From: Lepidonotus clava
Lineage: Eukaryota > Annelida > Polychaeta > Phyllodocida > Polynoidae
Assembly (NCBI GenBank): GCA_936440205.1
Contig: OW387146.1
Span: 26,350,458 to 26,414,457, forward strand
Length of the DNA stretch: 64,000 nt
Direction of reading: 5' to 3'
The notes beneath the pieces are model-generated. The model was not told where the DNA came from and made no database searches. It saw nothing but the letters and a program-made list of their open reading frames with translations. Position numbers and translations under genes: made by a program. Positions 26,827 through 35,056 of the stretch are shown here, piece after piece. How positions within the stretch are numbered: position 1 is the first letter of the stretch; each line of letters begins with the position of its first letter.

Positions 26827-29246
26827 TATTTTGATTTAATGGATATGGATAAGCTATATGCAAATGTAGGTAGGCCTATACCTAGATATAGTTAGGTATA
26901 GATGGTGAGGTAGATGATCAGTGCTCTGTCACATAACCAAATGCTCGCAACAGCGAGAGAAACAGCAGGGGTTTGGCAAAGTCTCGCTATTATATGCGAA
27001 ATTCGGCATCAATTTTCACCCATTTCTAATCATATTTCTGGGCTGAAAATTTCAGGAATTTTAGATCTAAATGTCTAGTTTCTAGAACTTTTTACAGAAT
27101 TAAAATTGGTTCCGTAGAACACCCACAAATCAACAGGGGAACTCATCTCAACAGCGACATCCTTGTTGCGAGAGTGGTGTGTCAATCCTTGCAACAGCGA
27201 GACCCGTTATGCGACAGAGCACAGGTAGTTAGGTGATGCCGCATCTCCAAGGGGTGAATAGTTGCTCTAATTCGTCAACGGTGAACTGTAATTCGTCAAC
27301 GACGAGCTGTAATTCATTGATGCACCTTCGTAGTCCCAAATTACAACTAGTCATTGACGATTTACAGATAATCGTCAGCAAAATATTGAACTTGTCTGAT
27401 TTTTTCACTCTAGTTGTCAATGATTAGTTTGTCTAGTCGTCCGCCAATACAGCGCCAGTGAACTTCAGCTTCATTGTTGATGACCAAGGGTAACCAGTTG
27501 CCGTGTGGGTATCCAGTATAACTGGTCAGTCTGCTGTATACCACAACTACTAATCCTGATTATTGGCGTCTTAGAGGGAAAAGGTAAAAATTATAATTTT
27601 AAGAAAGTTTTGGATTATATACTCAATGCTCATACCAGAGGTTTGAGTGGTTTCCCATCCTTGTACTCTTTGTTGGATCTGTAGATGAGCTTCCCCACTG
27701 TAGATCCTGTGGGAAACAAAGGAATAGAAGGCTAAAGCCGGGTTTCCACCAAACGATTTGAGTATGATGAAGGGTCACAACAAAAGTTACCACCCTGAAA
27801 AAAAGGTCTTGGGTATAAATCATAAGTAAATATCTCAAGGAACCTTATGTCAAAGTGTTTCCACTAAACGACTAAAAAGCTGATATCTGAACGATTCTTA
27901 GACAATCTGGACGACTTTTTCAAACGACAGAAGTTAGAAAAGTAAGGGAACAATAGATTTTAATGCCCTTAATTGCTCTTGAAAAAAATCGTTGGCATTT
28001 GTCGTCCAGAAATATTAAACAGGTTAGATATTTGGTCGTTGGTGAATCATTCACTTTTGTCTTGAGATAATGTCGTTTGCAGTCCTTAAAAAAAATCGTA
28101 ACCAACGATTTTGTGTTTCCACTGAAAGATTTCCTGAACGACCATCAACGATTTCCAAATCTTTTCAAGTCTTAGGCTGTCTTGAGGAGAATGTCGTTCG
28201 GTGGAAACAGGCCTTTACAATGTTACAAGGCTCCACAATTGTTTCAATGGCACCGTTTATACATTATTTTGCTGTGATGAATTATATCTGTAGTGGCCCA
28301 TTGCACAATAGCGATCGTAACAACGAATGTTAGTCTTTGTCCACTTTGAAATGTTAGGCCTTTTTTCATACCATCAAAATTCATATTTAGAATGTTGTAA
28401 ATGAGCTGTAATTTTTAAATATATAGACATTAACTGTCCCATCATATATATATCCATTAACAGAATGTAATTTACTAAATTGGAAAAGATGTTATGAAGG
28501 TTTCACAAAGAAATATTCCGTAACGAACATGTTAAAAACATGTATGTGCTCTAAATGTTCGAAATTATGATACAGTCATTGTGCAACGGGCCCGGATAAT
28601 AAGTCAATGATGGTAATCCGTCCAACATGATGCTAGCTTGAAGAATTAATTTTCCCAGTGAATTTGAAAATTATGTTTTTGGGTCGGTTATAATAAAATT
28701 TGCCTGTCACATAACCACCCTTCACAGCAATTATAAACTATAATTATCAATCAGTTCCTACATCAATATCATTACAGTCTAATAACAATAATAAAACATG
28801 TATGTTTGTTACTTTTTCATAATTATAATGATCGATGATTATGCATATGATTCAGTGAGACTGCCTAAAACCTTAGCCTTAGATATGTTCTATATGTTTT
28901 AAAATTGCAAATAAAACTGATCATGTATTGTTTACCAATATGGCAGCTAGCTATAGCTTATTATAACTTGTGTAATGTCATCTGCACAATCTATAAACTT
29001 TCCTTATTAATCTTGCACAATAAAGTAGTGATTCAAATACCATGGAATATTCAAAAAAAATAATTGCAAATCATTATACATATCACTAACCCATACATAT
29101 ATACGCATAGCTAAAATACCTCAAGTTTGACACTCTCTTCTATACTTACCAATATCAAGGGCAAACCCGGAGGACTTTTCTACATCCTGTGCTGGTAGCT
29201 GAATGACTACGTCAGAGATGAGACCTGTTTGGGCTTTCTGAGACAT
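5330..29246 (-). CDS. Divergent pantothenate kinase-like protein, gene A (9 coding exons, 389 aa)
   Basis: Coding exons read on the minus strand: 29150-29246, 27636-27706, 26367-26462, 25809-25897, 21473-21734, 20452-20544, 18644-18815, 18018-18211, 5330-5425. All introns are GT-AG and the phases join into one open frame of 1170 nt. The order of motifs follows eukaryotic PanK: FALDIGSTVGKL near residue 28 (nucleotide-binding start, FGMDIGGTLVKL in PANK), VHFAMFP near 64, VGGQSYK near 105, IAEMDCF at 122-128 (E124 matches the catalytic Glu of KLDELDC), the glycine loop GSGSG at 198-202, YTAGRFLYGL at 219-228, CGNVFNS in exon 8 and GGCMGALGAFL in the last exon. Length fits a PanK catalytic core. 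PanK phosphorylates pantothenate in CoA synthesis. The loop equivalent to TSLGGGT, with its conserved Arg, differs here, so the actual substrate or activity is uncertain. Intron 8 holds a 10-kb LTR element and intron 4 a 3.4-kb inverted-repeat element. Family certain by pattern; function inferred. Confidence 0.85.
5600..5641 (+). repeat. Abutting poly-T and poly-G runs
   Basis: A run of over 20 T passes directly into a run of about 17 G, in intron 8 of gene A about 180 bp from exon 9. On the gene's strand it reads poly-C then poly-A. Confidence 0.9.
6238..6665 (-). repeat. 3' LTR of the Gypsy-like element
   Basis: Partner of the 5' LTR at 15995-16422, same length of 428 bp. It borders a G run that supplied the target duplication. 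Confidence 0.93.
7329..9695 (-). CDS. env: env-like membrane glycoprotein of the Gypsy-like element (788 aa)
   Basis: Third frame of the element. N-terminal hydrophobic segment, a furin-type RPKR site near residue 185 followed by a hydrophobic Gly/Ala stretch and a heptad-like region, a Cys-containing ectodomain, one membrane span near residues 619-640 and a Ser/Pro-rich tail of roughly 150 residues. This layout recalls the fusion (F-like) proteins of insect errantiviruses and baculoviruses; family assignment is by layout only. Related elements make env from a spliced RNA. Confidence 0.8.
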   Translation of the reverse strand: MMGKVKLKNYLIFWHPCYREEKSQNLSLLIFRCLALFAAAARSQTPTEGIEHVFFQSKNEIYMTRSRWLVGLVIDFKLHDSYVEYTGKIIAEARNVSQEAETYFFRLHSDPLFRSQVFQASKVSLSPQEATKIRHYDNIMRSQSRELEALSEMHAKNLIDFRELKQVGHSELEDSRRENRQNIRPKRFLSLAAGIFSGMAYFETQKLKGEVNQLRENQQVIRHVLKESLSLINVTRMEVSENRHTINRIIDDMGKMVRTWSKSFTALANRVEPLQRFVISHAQNQANLNSVRDLVTAETALIADLHSKLSKLSSQKLSPNLLPAPELVKILKSIEVEIPNRLMLPRDPREKPWYYYTILQTDTLALEDQLVITLEIPLLDVARKFKVKEAISLPVPYGKSDITAEYELEFKNFAISTDGREYIILTLDDQINCGRTGINFCAMSSAVYETNRHQYCTLSLYQRDLRKIKDMCKVRVTNKLKLPLAKYISEGQWLVATNQNFYLRKLCVKTEVEEHIVVSPPFQVITLESGCRALADKLELPIYFEGKSEYKVVRETRITTPILRNLTALPIWQPIQKYNLDLDIDLKKLPPMEPKPIEDLIDMLEATKNSGSYHIPDSKLPYFIIAGVVLIVIVILIVLCVKRNAVIHALVKGVISALGVSGRSSTPSADPPSTSSMNKVSNKTVRRQQDQQGSRPNSISTQSSDSDPENIVAENSPPSAQTNKTSAQKLLGAHALELKAPAPLSSGICVELSTANAPIFKLGASDSRPPARPKSRPKTTLSLSRRDK
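9640..13515 (-). CDS. pol: pol of the Gypsy-like element (1291 aa from the first Met; protease begins upstream)
   Basis: Parts in order: aspartic protease (DTGA lies just upstream of the first Met, so the frame really opens near 13.78 kb), reverse transcriptase with YLDD, RNase H (TDAS and TDHKPLEFLF), integrase with an HHCC zinc finger and a D,D,E core, a C-terminal GPY/F-like module and a long acidic tail. Order RT-RNase H-integrase marks Ty3/Gypsy. It lies in a different frame from gag, as in relatives that use ribosomal frameshifting, and its end overlaps the start of env by 56 nt. Confidence 0.93.
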   Translation of the reverse strand: MDQVGTIRESQIQLVTADQTPLEQVGEVDLTLNIGTYVLSRTFQVSPDIGHSLIIGWDTIKEEGFIINGEQSTVQVGECLIPLQNDEEMASLVRLVEDVCIAPQSAAFIKARRARYTHHQNGNYVCMPAESGILKDEPGLMLANSLNYIEKGRNFGIALVNSTGRTYSFKKGNVIGKLERVDDEAKLHVTEADQKKQVSHISNIDVTDGQRTPGTLDELLDQNKDLFAENDLELGCTHLTEMTIDVGDHPPISLKAYRAPLNRKAFIEDKVQEMLEAGVIQQSRSPWTAPVVVVGKKDGTQRLCVDYRQLNAHTAQYNYPLPHIDDILALLGGSKCFSTLDLRSGYNQVPVAPEDRPKTAFVCHKGVFEYNVMPFGLVNAPAIFSELMSKVLEGLPFATAYLDDIIIWSKTPEEHLVHLQAVFNRLRWANLKLKRKKCGFFRDEIEYLGHVVTPNGITPCNDKISVIQKMSPPTSVKEVRSYIGMTSFYRRYIPGFSAIARPLSRLTKKNVEFHWNSDCQKAFETLKEALTVRPVLGFPDMTKPFVVYTDASEIALGAVLLQEDEDGPHAIHYVSHALNSTQSRWPIIEREAYAMIFAIRKFRPYLYGTKFIVRTDHKPLEFLFRSEIKNVKVQKWAMELSEYNCTIEYITGPKNVQADFLSRMPGQKGKQMNVINTDRVPVRKLPVETGVDGDEETDDNSLPVLSADHEPLDMVVEQRKDRTLKKLTGDIRYTLINNVLYYIAEEPIAGLKLVVPRHLKSIVLKACHDEMGHMGVDKTYDRVRHQYHWKGIYRDVVHHVSNCVQCNTRNLKQQTAPLQHMDEVNVPLQKWAIDTCGPYPVSHQGNRYLITFVDMYSGWPEFYPVPDKSAQTVARVLLEEIIPRHGCPQILLSDNGTEFINEVVTKICEVMKIYRIRTSPYHPQSNGKLERLHRVWGDIVSKQLSDPRAWDLMVPSALMALRTCEHETTKHSPFYLMTGHDPLLPLDTLLKPRRRYLGEENHENILQRHHQAMIAVHHHHQKARRRMERNHNRKAKDADLKVGDPVYLFNHKRTSKLDPRWQPYYRVVEKLSPVNFLVKNVVTGTQRKVHVVHLRKANLEWEIPAPPDDERPLRQAQLAAPLPNASSAATMLSSDESFDTENNLPLARVQERLRANTAPPAEPIELEVVTGEVGPTIELGLGIPETQHQVEQPQNRAENIEMESTDSESELSTGFSLNKRDRASDSSTETSAAKRTRIYNLRNKKVSKPESNRKTSGKLDAKGILSKVEGSQGGDGQGKVKELLNLLASML
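13782..14795 (-). CDS. gag: gag of the Gypsy-like element (337 aa)
   Basis: The first long frame after the 5' LTR and leader. A coiled N-terminus rich in Gln and Ala is followed by a capsid-like helical region, then two CCHC zinc knuckles (CYQCGNVGHKAMQC and CYNCGRTGHYKRDC) and a short Pro/Gly tail, the usual Gypsy gag plan. It provides the particle shell and RNA-binding part. Part of a fossil-type insertion that looks whole. Confidence 0.9.
   Translation of the reverse strand: MEDLLAQLGQLQEQLLAAQQRILQLEAAHNAAAAAQPAQDGQVVEELRRLVGNMVNTQVLTTIERFNGETKKYKVWIKDVERHIQAVGGDDASKLNIAARSATGVVADFIFRYRTDHPNATWQDLKAELTERFSDHIDASHAMRQLRRAKQGAHESVTGYAERIMDVATDAFPGNDLEQPLIAQQLIDIYVDGLRETYVARKIMRTGPPTFTAAVALAVQETRLTRKFDLRNRGYDNTQPRSRQEEPMEIAEISTPGETAHVPQPSGQGKFQGTCYQCGNVGHKAMQCRKRPNRVATMRGACYNCGRTGHYKRDCWIRKPSSPNQGNGPQGPPQSGW
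15995..16422 (-). repeat. 5' LTR of the Gypsy-like element
   Basis: 428 bp, TG...CA ends, indistinguishable by eye from the copy at 6238-6665. It contains AATAAA on the element's strand at 16038-16043, near its 3' edge. Confidence 0.93.
16817..17179. mobile_element. MITE with GTCCCCACTTGGG ends
   Basis: Left end GTCCCCACTTGGGCGACTA and right end GTCACCCAAGTGGGGAC are inverted copies; many internal TTAGTC/GACTAA pieces pair as well. It lies in intron 8 of gene A just outside the LTR element. Confidence 0.75.
17450..18000. mobile_element. MITE with a second MITE nested inside, in intron 8 of gene A
   Basis: Outer ends AAGTCCCATACCCACTAG and, inverted at the right, AAGCCCTATACCCACTAG, followed by a shared GATTTTACCATCGCCCGG. 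The right end stops 17 bp from the splice donor of exon 8. A 328-bp copy of the AGCCCCACTCGCC family is nested at 17537-17864. A shorter relative of the outer family lies at about 4270-4475. Confidence 0.8.
17537..17864. mobile_element. 328-bp MITE, same family as the gene B exon insertion
   Basis: Ends AGCCCCACTCGCCGTGG and CCACAGCGAGTGGGGCT, with the internal TTCAACATG-like and TTTCGCAGAG motifs of the copy at 42755-43081. It is flanked by TGA and TCA and is inserted in another MITE, so it is the younger of the two. Confidence 0.85.
19908..20094. mobile_element. 187-bp MITE with CAGGGGCGGAT ends, complete with target duplication
   Basis: Left end CAGGGGCGGATACAGGATTT, right end AATCCGTCCCTG, flanked by CTTGT on both sides (19903-19907, 20095-20099). 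The edges carry purine/pyrimidine runs (GGGGGG and CCCCCCCCCC) that can pair. Confidence 0.85.
20216..20432. mobile_element. MITE with GGGCGAGTTTCACGCT ends
   Basis: Left end GGGCGAGTTTCACGCTAG and right end CCAGTGTGAAATGCCCC pair. A relative is at 58495-58712. The right end is 20 bp from exon 6 of gene A. Confidence 0.7.
21136..21406. mobile_element. Degenerate copy of the GATCCCCACA MITE (copy 2)
   Basis: Aligns with 3751-4010 along its length, including the ATTACAACTAGTC and ATATTGGACTTGTCC blocks. It ends about 65 bp from exon 5 of gene A. Confidence 0.75.
21803..21930. mobile_element. Degenerate CAGGGGCGGAT MITE
   Basis: CAGGGGCAGAGTATTTCAG at the left and the family block TTCACATGTACACATT within; the right side has AGGACCCCCTGG. 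It lies 70 bp upstream of exon 5 of gene A. Confidence 0.45.
22072..25465. mobile_element. 3.4-kb non-autonomous DNA element with ~600-bp inverted repeats
   Basis: Begins GTCCAGGAGCCAAATC and ends with its reverse complement. The two arms (22072 to about 22680 and about 24850 to 25465) match through several hundred bases, for example a shared stretch CCTCCGCGGTGAGCCCCC near each end. A TA lies on both outer sides (22070-22071, 25466-25467), the target duplication of Tc1/mariner-type elements. The 2.2-kb interior has no long ORF. It fills intron 4 of gene A, its right end about 340 bp from exon 4. Confidence 0.88.
26543..26722. mobile_element. Copy of the CAGGGGCGGAT MITE
   Basis: Left end CAGGGACAGATACAGAATTT, then GGGAGGGGGGGGG; right part has CCCCACCAAAAGG and GATCCA-type ends. 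It sits in intron 2 of gene A, 80 bp from exon 3. Confidence 0.7.
26793..26823 (+). repeat. (TA)n microsatellite in intron 2 of gene A
   Basis: About 15 TA units after a short ACACAC run. Confidence 0.9.
26921..27222 (-). mobile_element. 302-bp MITE of the CTCGCTGTTGCGAG family
   Basis: Full-length inverted-orientation copy. Ends GTGCTCTGTCACATAAC and GTTATGCGACAGAGCAC. The interior carries the family's AGATCTAAATGTCTAG block. Its length equals that of the copies at 34754 and 35057. Confidence 0.88.
27238..27517. mobile_element. Degenerate copy of the GATCCCCACA MITE (copy 3)
   Basis: Shares the ATTCGTCAACG and AAAATATTGAACTTGTC blocks with the other copies. It sits 16 bp from a 302-bp MITE of another family and about 120 bp from exon 2 of gene A. 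Confidence 0.75.
27733..28217. mobile_element. 485-bp MITE with GGTTTCCACC ends
   Basis: Left end TAAAGCCGGGTTTCCACC and right end GGTGGAAACAGGCCTTTA are inverted copies, with more pairing inside (AACGATT, TCGTT). It abuts exon 2 of gene A (27 bp away), in intron 1. Confidence 0.82.
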
Positions 29247-29388
29247 CTTTTCCGACCTCCTGGTAAATAGAGAAGGTGATAAGATTAGAAATGTCTCTTT
29301 GGATATACTTCGAGGTGAAAAAGAAACAAGACAAGTAACACTTTTATTTCAAGATATAGTTTTAGGGGTAGGTCCAGAGGCGTGTCGG

Positions 29389-29407
29389 GGGGGGGGGGGG
29401 GGGGGGG
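29389..29407 (+). repeat. Poly-G run upstream of gene A exon 1
   Basis: Nineteen consecutive G, about 140 bp upstream of the start codon, inside the first intron. Confidence 0.9.
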
Positions 29408-30184
29408 CTTTCCTGGAAACATGTTCTTGAAAGACAAAAAGACAATATGAGAAAACCAATTTGCCTCTATGACAGTGGGACGCTCAGACAAACGGACGTC
29501 TGTGTTCTGAGCATTGAACAGTTGAAGGGTCATAAAGGTTGTTGTATTCCACTGCTCAATTTCAGAAATCACCAGGGTTAAATATAGACATGTCATGCAG
29601 TATCATTAGAAAGGATTTATTATCCTATTTCAGATAGTATTAATATGAGAGGGTTCCTCTCATATTTATTGTAACAATTTAGAAATTGCTTAATTCCACA
29701 TAGTCAAAATAGCTTGGTGGAATACAGGCTTAATTCAAACCTAGGGATGCCAAAGGTCGTTAGTTTTCTCTAGCACATTACAACTCACGATGTTTGGCTT
29801 GTATGCCAAATGGGTTCCAAACGCCGTGAAGGTTTGTGCACATTCCAAGCCAAAAATCACGTAGTGGCCGTGGAATTGGCCTAAAGTTTGCGTTATTTGA
29901 TTTTGCTGGGAGGTTTAACAAATTGAAAATACGCCTAGGGGAAGATTACTGGAGACAGATTAATAGGGGAGGAGCCGGAGTTGGATAATCTCTAACCACT
30001 TTTGGGCATGTAGGAGGATTACTGATAAGGGGCATGTAGGAATGATATGGACCTGGTAACTAGGCAATGCAGTAAACTGATTTTTGAAAATGTTAAACCA
30101 ATAAGGCCCCATAGCTACATGCACATTGTTACAGGGTCGGCCTATCAATCTATGTTGAAATCTGTGGAATACACTGGTTTTCCA

Positions 30185-30390
30185 AGGATTTTTTCCATCG
30201 ACCCGTAGACCGACTGTGAGTCGGTATGCTTTGTCCAGTCAGAGTCAGCCGACGGGAGCACCGCCAGGAGCGCTGACTGGATCACCAACCCATATTATTA
30301 TTAAGCATGTCTGATAATTTGAAGCCAATCATCTGACTGCTGCCTAGTCGGTTGGTCGTCTCACAGTCTGCGTGGGGCTGAAGCATGGTT
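30185..30390. repeat. Inverted-repeat region with ACCGACTGTGAGTCGGT palindrome
   Basis: A perfect 7-bp-arm palindrome at about 30207-30223, and the outer pair CCGACTGTGAG / CTCACAGTCTG. Likely a MITE in intron 1 upstream of gene A exon 1. Confidence 0.45.
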
Positions 30391-30549
30391 TACACAGTAT
30401 GATAGTATTACAACAATGGTTACGACCATATCATACGGATGATGGAACAGAATTTAAGAAATTATAGTGTAACCCCCCTAAAGGAACATGTACTGCTAGA
30501 AATGTTGTCGTGGCGGTCATAAGGCTGTTGGGACCACCCCAGGCAAGCA

Positions 30550-30900
30550 TGTGACGTTATTATAACGTTGCAGTAACGTTCTGTTTGGTTCTGTACTGGT
30601 TCTCGTTACGTTATTTTGATGGCTTCCAATAACGTTGCTGCAACGTACTTTGTGACGTGGCACTGCAACGTTATTATAATGTTCTGGTTACATTCTTAGA
30701 CCTAAACAGGATGTTCTTATAACGTTCTGTTTTGGTTTTGTTCTAACCTCACCAAAAAATAACGTTGTAATAACGTTCTGATTTGGTGAGGTTGAAACCT
30801 CACCATCAATAACATAATTGTTACGTGCCATCTAAGTAAGGAACAGACTGACTAAAAAAAGTATGGTTGCAGAACGTTTCTGTTATGTTGCAGCTTGGCT
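30550..30900. repeat. Region dense in AACGTT palindromes
   Basis: More than ten AACGTT or near matches, often as TTATAACGTT or CAACGTTATT, in a few hundred bases. Probably one or two MITEs with short internal palindromes; ends not resolved. Confidence 0.55.
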
Positions 30901-30913
30901 GGGACTAGATCAA

Positions 30914-31044
30914 CTGTCGGGACTATCATAAGGCTTAAGGTAGGATTTTGACGGCCTGTATAAACCCCCCTTAAGGGGCGTTTATACACACCATCAAAAT
31001 GGTCCTATCAGTGTTTATCATAGGCCTTAAGTCAGTCCCTACAG
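30914..31044. mobile_element. 131-bp foldback MITE (CTGTCGGGACT ends)
   Basis: Left CTGTCGGGACTATCATAAG and right, inverted, CTGTAGGGACTGACTTAAG. Almost the whole length pairs with itself, including TTATAC and GGGG arms. Confidence 0.72.
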
Positions 31045-32203
31045 TTTACCCTTTAACAACAAACATGAAGTACGGATTGCCATTAATATACGTAAAGCCA
31101 TCATATTGACGACTGAGATTGCCTCCTCTCCAAAAAAAAAGAACTCCGTTAAGAGCCCCATTACGAGCATTAACAAGGGTCCAGAGGCCTAACCTGACAA
31201 TGATAACCACTATACAATCTTATCAGAGGAGCAAACTTGATATTATGTGTTACATAATCGTGACTCACCTTACCAAAATCACAGATGATATATCATATCC
31301 CTTTATAGAGACTTCTGACTCACAGCACCAATGACCGATGACATCATGTATCTATATAGGTACTTTTTGTACTACCTTTGGGTGAATATATAGGACAATG
31401 CCGTTGATTACTGAAATCTCTGCTACAATAAATCAGTCACCCGGACACTCAATCTCTATGTTTGCTAAACCTACATCAATTCAAACCCGCTGCATTGTAC
31501 ACAGACACAGATTTGTTAATCTACACGAAATCTTGGAATCAGGAAATTAATACATATAAATGATTGTAATTATTTCCACAGCAAATCTATATTTCAGAGG
31601 TGTACGACAAGTAGAACTATGGTAAGAAAATTTCTGTTTGAACTGGGATAGGGAAATATAGCAACCAGAACTTAAGTGTGATTTTGTCAATATGTATTTG
31701 TTCACTGATACTGCATCAGTTTTCCATTTGATTCCAAAGCGAACCCTTTACATTGAAAGCTCATGTACATTGAATTTAGATGCATCCAAAATGTTGGAAT
31801 ATTAATAAAAACATGGAAGGCCGCGAGGTAAGAAAGAAATACTTTCTAGATAGAACTTTGTTATTGCTAAGGCCCTATTGACGAACAGTATTCGGAGTTG
31901 GCACTTTTTTCGTCAACAGTCAATAAAAACATCGCATATTCCCCGATAAATACAACGTATTACACTGAGAATAAATACCCCTGAGTTATGGCGACCCCGT
32001 GTAGGGAAGTTATGAATGTTGGAGTAGTTAACTCACTGTATGATAACGTCTAAAATTACCAACATGCATGTTGAAAAGTGTATCTGCGCCAAACGCATAA
32101 TATTATAACATAATGTAATTGCTGGGTTTTTTTTGATGTCCATTGGGTCTGGAAGTATAATAAGTATGATTTAATCATTGGGAAATAAAGAATAATCCTA
32201 TAC
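31045..32203. other. 5' intron of gene A, no further element seen
   Basis: Lies between the candidate untranslated exon at 32204 and the repeats further left. No convincing exon or inverted-repeat element. Confidence 0.4.
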
Positions 32204-32270
32204 CTGTTAGCCTCTGCAGCCGTCTATGTGTAGTAAGAGGTGTAGTAAGTATAGTGGAGACTGGACATTG
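32204..32270 (-). other. Candidate non-coding first exon of gene A
   Basis: A good donor, CAG followed by GTATAGG on the minus strand, ends an exon at 32204. The first coding exon opens at 29259 after an acceptor (TTTACCAG), leaving only 13 nt of 5' UTR before the ATG, so an upstream untranslated exon is required. A GATAAAAG-like sequence lies just upstream near 32300. The right edge is a guess. Confidence 0.35.
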
Positions 32271-33199
32271 GGATGTGTGGACTGAGATGTTTTATCTCTT
32301 TTATCTCTCTGTTATCAATAAGCCAAGGTGTGGCAGGTCGTTCACCACACACGGGCAATACGTAATAGGGGAGAAATATTCATGACCTTACAGGCAGACC
32401 AATATCATCCATGCAATACCGATAGATATTGCTTTATTTAAAGATATACCCATTTGTTTAGACCCATATAATTTAGATCCGTCAACATGGTTTTAAAACA
32501 TACTTTGTATGTAGAATAAAGTGTTTAACTTTTCTCATATTTAGACATTCAGTGATCAATTGTTTATGTATTTGTTTCAACAGGAATGGTCCCTGCAGTT
32601 TTAGCAAATTCAAGAAGACACTTGTTGTATTTTTCATGTTTAAGTGTTGAGTGCTCATATTATGTTGAGGCAGTTTATTGTGTACACAGCCAAAGTGCTT
32701 ATCATTGTATTCTGTTTAGGAAGAAAGTGCTAAGTTTTTATGATGTTAAGTACCCATGGTTAATGTGCTCAGACATGCTTTCGCATTAGGAGGCTTAGTG
32801 ATATTCAAGTCAAGGAATTAGGTATAATTATAGGCTAAATGATTTTTACGCTTGATGATAATCTTTGTTTCATTTGGTATTTTAGCCCGAGGATAAAATA
32901 AACTGTTTCCAGATAGGAGTATTAGCAGTAGGAAATCTCATTGCTATTTTGGCATGAAAATATAAGTTATTTATAAAATGTTTACTCCACCTTCCTATAT
33001 CCCAAGTGGGTATCTATTTTTCAATTATGTATATAACTCTTGTTGATGAGAACTTTGTGGAGATAATGGATATTTAAGATGAATGATTTCTTGAATATTT
33101 CGATTTTTTCATTTTAATGAACAATAAAAGGATGTTCTTTCCATAGGAAGGTCCCCATGAAACTCCCTTGTTTCAATAAATTGGATGTGGGGCATGTTG

Positions 33200-34350
33200 G
33201 AACTCATAATTTATTCTGACTCAGCTGGTTCCCTTGGTTCCTTTACAAGAAAGTAGTTTGAATCGTTTTGCTGGTATTCCCTGCCACTGGTGATTACTGG
33301 TAGAACTGAGTATGTATCAATTGGTCTACCCATGCTTTGAAGCTTTGGGGAAAAAGGGGGGTCTTCAACAGATATAGGAGGTCCTCTCCCATTCTGAGTT
33401 TGGCCTCTCGCCATTGTCTGGTATTTCTTCACAAAAGAACGGGGGGACTTAAGGAACAGATGCTCGCTCAAGACTTGGGCTCGGGTGCAGGGTTGCGGGC
33501 CAAGTGCAGAAGTGTCGAGGGAGGTTGCGTGTTTGTGAGTCATGCCTTGTGCATGAGGGTGGTCAGAATGGTGTGGCACCATCACAGGTAGCAGACTTCG
33601 GTGAATTCAAGATAGAGGGGGAAGGGATTTTGTGCTTCACCAGCTAAACTAATAGGGCGTCATGAGCCCACAATTGTTCTGGTCTTCGTGTGGCCATTCT
33701 ACTGTCTGGGTCGCACCTCTGGTTTGAGACTGATCCTTGGACCTTCACCACAAATAAAGGGGTGGTAGGGTGTTGGCCCCCCTCCATTGTTTTGTTCCCC
33801 ATACTTGCCCATATTGTACTGCCATTTTCGTGCCCCATATAGTTCTCATGCTTTTGCCCCAATTTACCTATATCTTCTAAGTCCAGCATCCTGAGTCTAA
33901 GTCCAGCAACTTGCCCTTTAATGGTATTCTCAAGCCTCATTTACTATCTGCTCTAAATAGTCTAAGTCCAAAGATGGTTCGTGCTGTGGAAGAAATAGGT
34001 GTGTACACAGTGAGAAACTTAAAGGGACCTATTATTCTTGTGCAGCTCTCTGCTTTATATCACCATACCTGGCAACCTATTGGTCAGTTTCAATCATGTG
34101 GTCTCAGGTGAACCTTACAGAGGTCACTTCTGGTAACATTTTTTCTTAATACTTGTGCTCTCATTATCAAATTTTATGCCAACATGTTTCTTCTCATGCC
34201 ACTCTGCAAATTTCATTTCTAACAGCTGACCAATCATATATTTCAACAATCAGATTCGGAGCACTTATTGTACATATCTTACCAATAATTATGATAAACT
34301 TACATGCTTCTTACACTGACGCCTGACATTACGGAGTGGTCTCTAATTCA
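33200..34350. other. Right copy of the ~1-kb duplicated segment, with two minus-strand ORFs
   Basis: Minus-strand ORFs at 33211-33585 (124 aa) and 33644-33940 (98 aa) are hydrophilic, without signal or membrane segment, and resemble nothing I recognise. The equivalents in the left copy are interrupted, which argues against a maintained protein. It could be a relic gene tail or an old element. Confidence 0.5.
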
Positions 34351-34753
34351 CCACACTATTATTTCAAGAGGGAGCTTCGCCTGCCTTAGCACATTAAAAA
34401 CACATGAATTTTTATATTTCATGTATTTTCTCAGGAAACATTATATCATTGTATATGTAAGTTATATCAAAATTAGCTTACTCCTGTGTGTATGATTTCA
34501 CCTATTTCATAATGATTTAGATATCAGATATGAGTGCACTGGAGCAGGACAATATTGTCTAGGCCCTACTAGTGCACCTGAACGGTGGGCAGACAGGTAA
34601 TTGTGGTTGACAGGTGAAGGGTCAGTCACTGTGTGTGGGCCTATAATTGCTGGCGCTGGTCTCAATGACCACTGGCACCAGCCACAGCACCAGGTAGAGG
34701 TGGCCCTGTTGCATTCAAGTAAGTCAGGCATAACCCAGATAAGTCTGTCCCCA

Positions 34754-35055
34754 GTGCTCTGTCGCATAACGGGTCTCGCTGTTGCGAGGATTGGCACACC
34801 ACTCTCGCAACAAGGATGTCGCTGTTGCGATGGGTTCCCCTGTTGATTTGTGGGTGTTCTACGGAACCGATTTTAATGCTGTAAAAAGTTCTAGAAACTA
34901 GACATTTAGATCTAAAATCCCTGAAATTGTCAGCCTGGTAATATGATTAGAAATGGATGAAAATTGATGCCGGATTTTGCATATAACAGCAAGACTTTGC
35001 CAAACCCCCGCTGTTTCTCTCGCTGTTGTGAGCATTTGGTTATGTGACAGGGCAC
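34754..35055 (+). mobile_element. 302-bp MITE, first of a head-to-tail pair
   Basis: Starts GTGCTCTGTCGCATAAC and ends TTATGTGACAGGGCAC, with the hairpin motif CTCGCTGTTGCGAG near the start. One base separates it from the next copy. Confidence 0.88.
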
Positions 35056-35056
35056 A

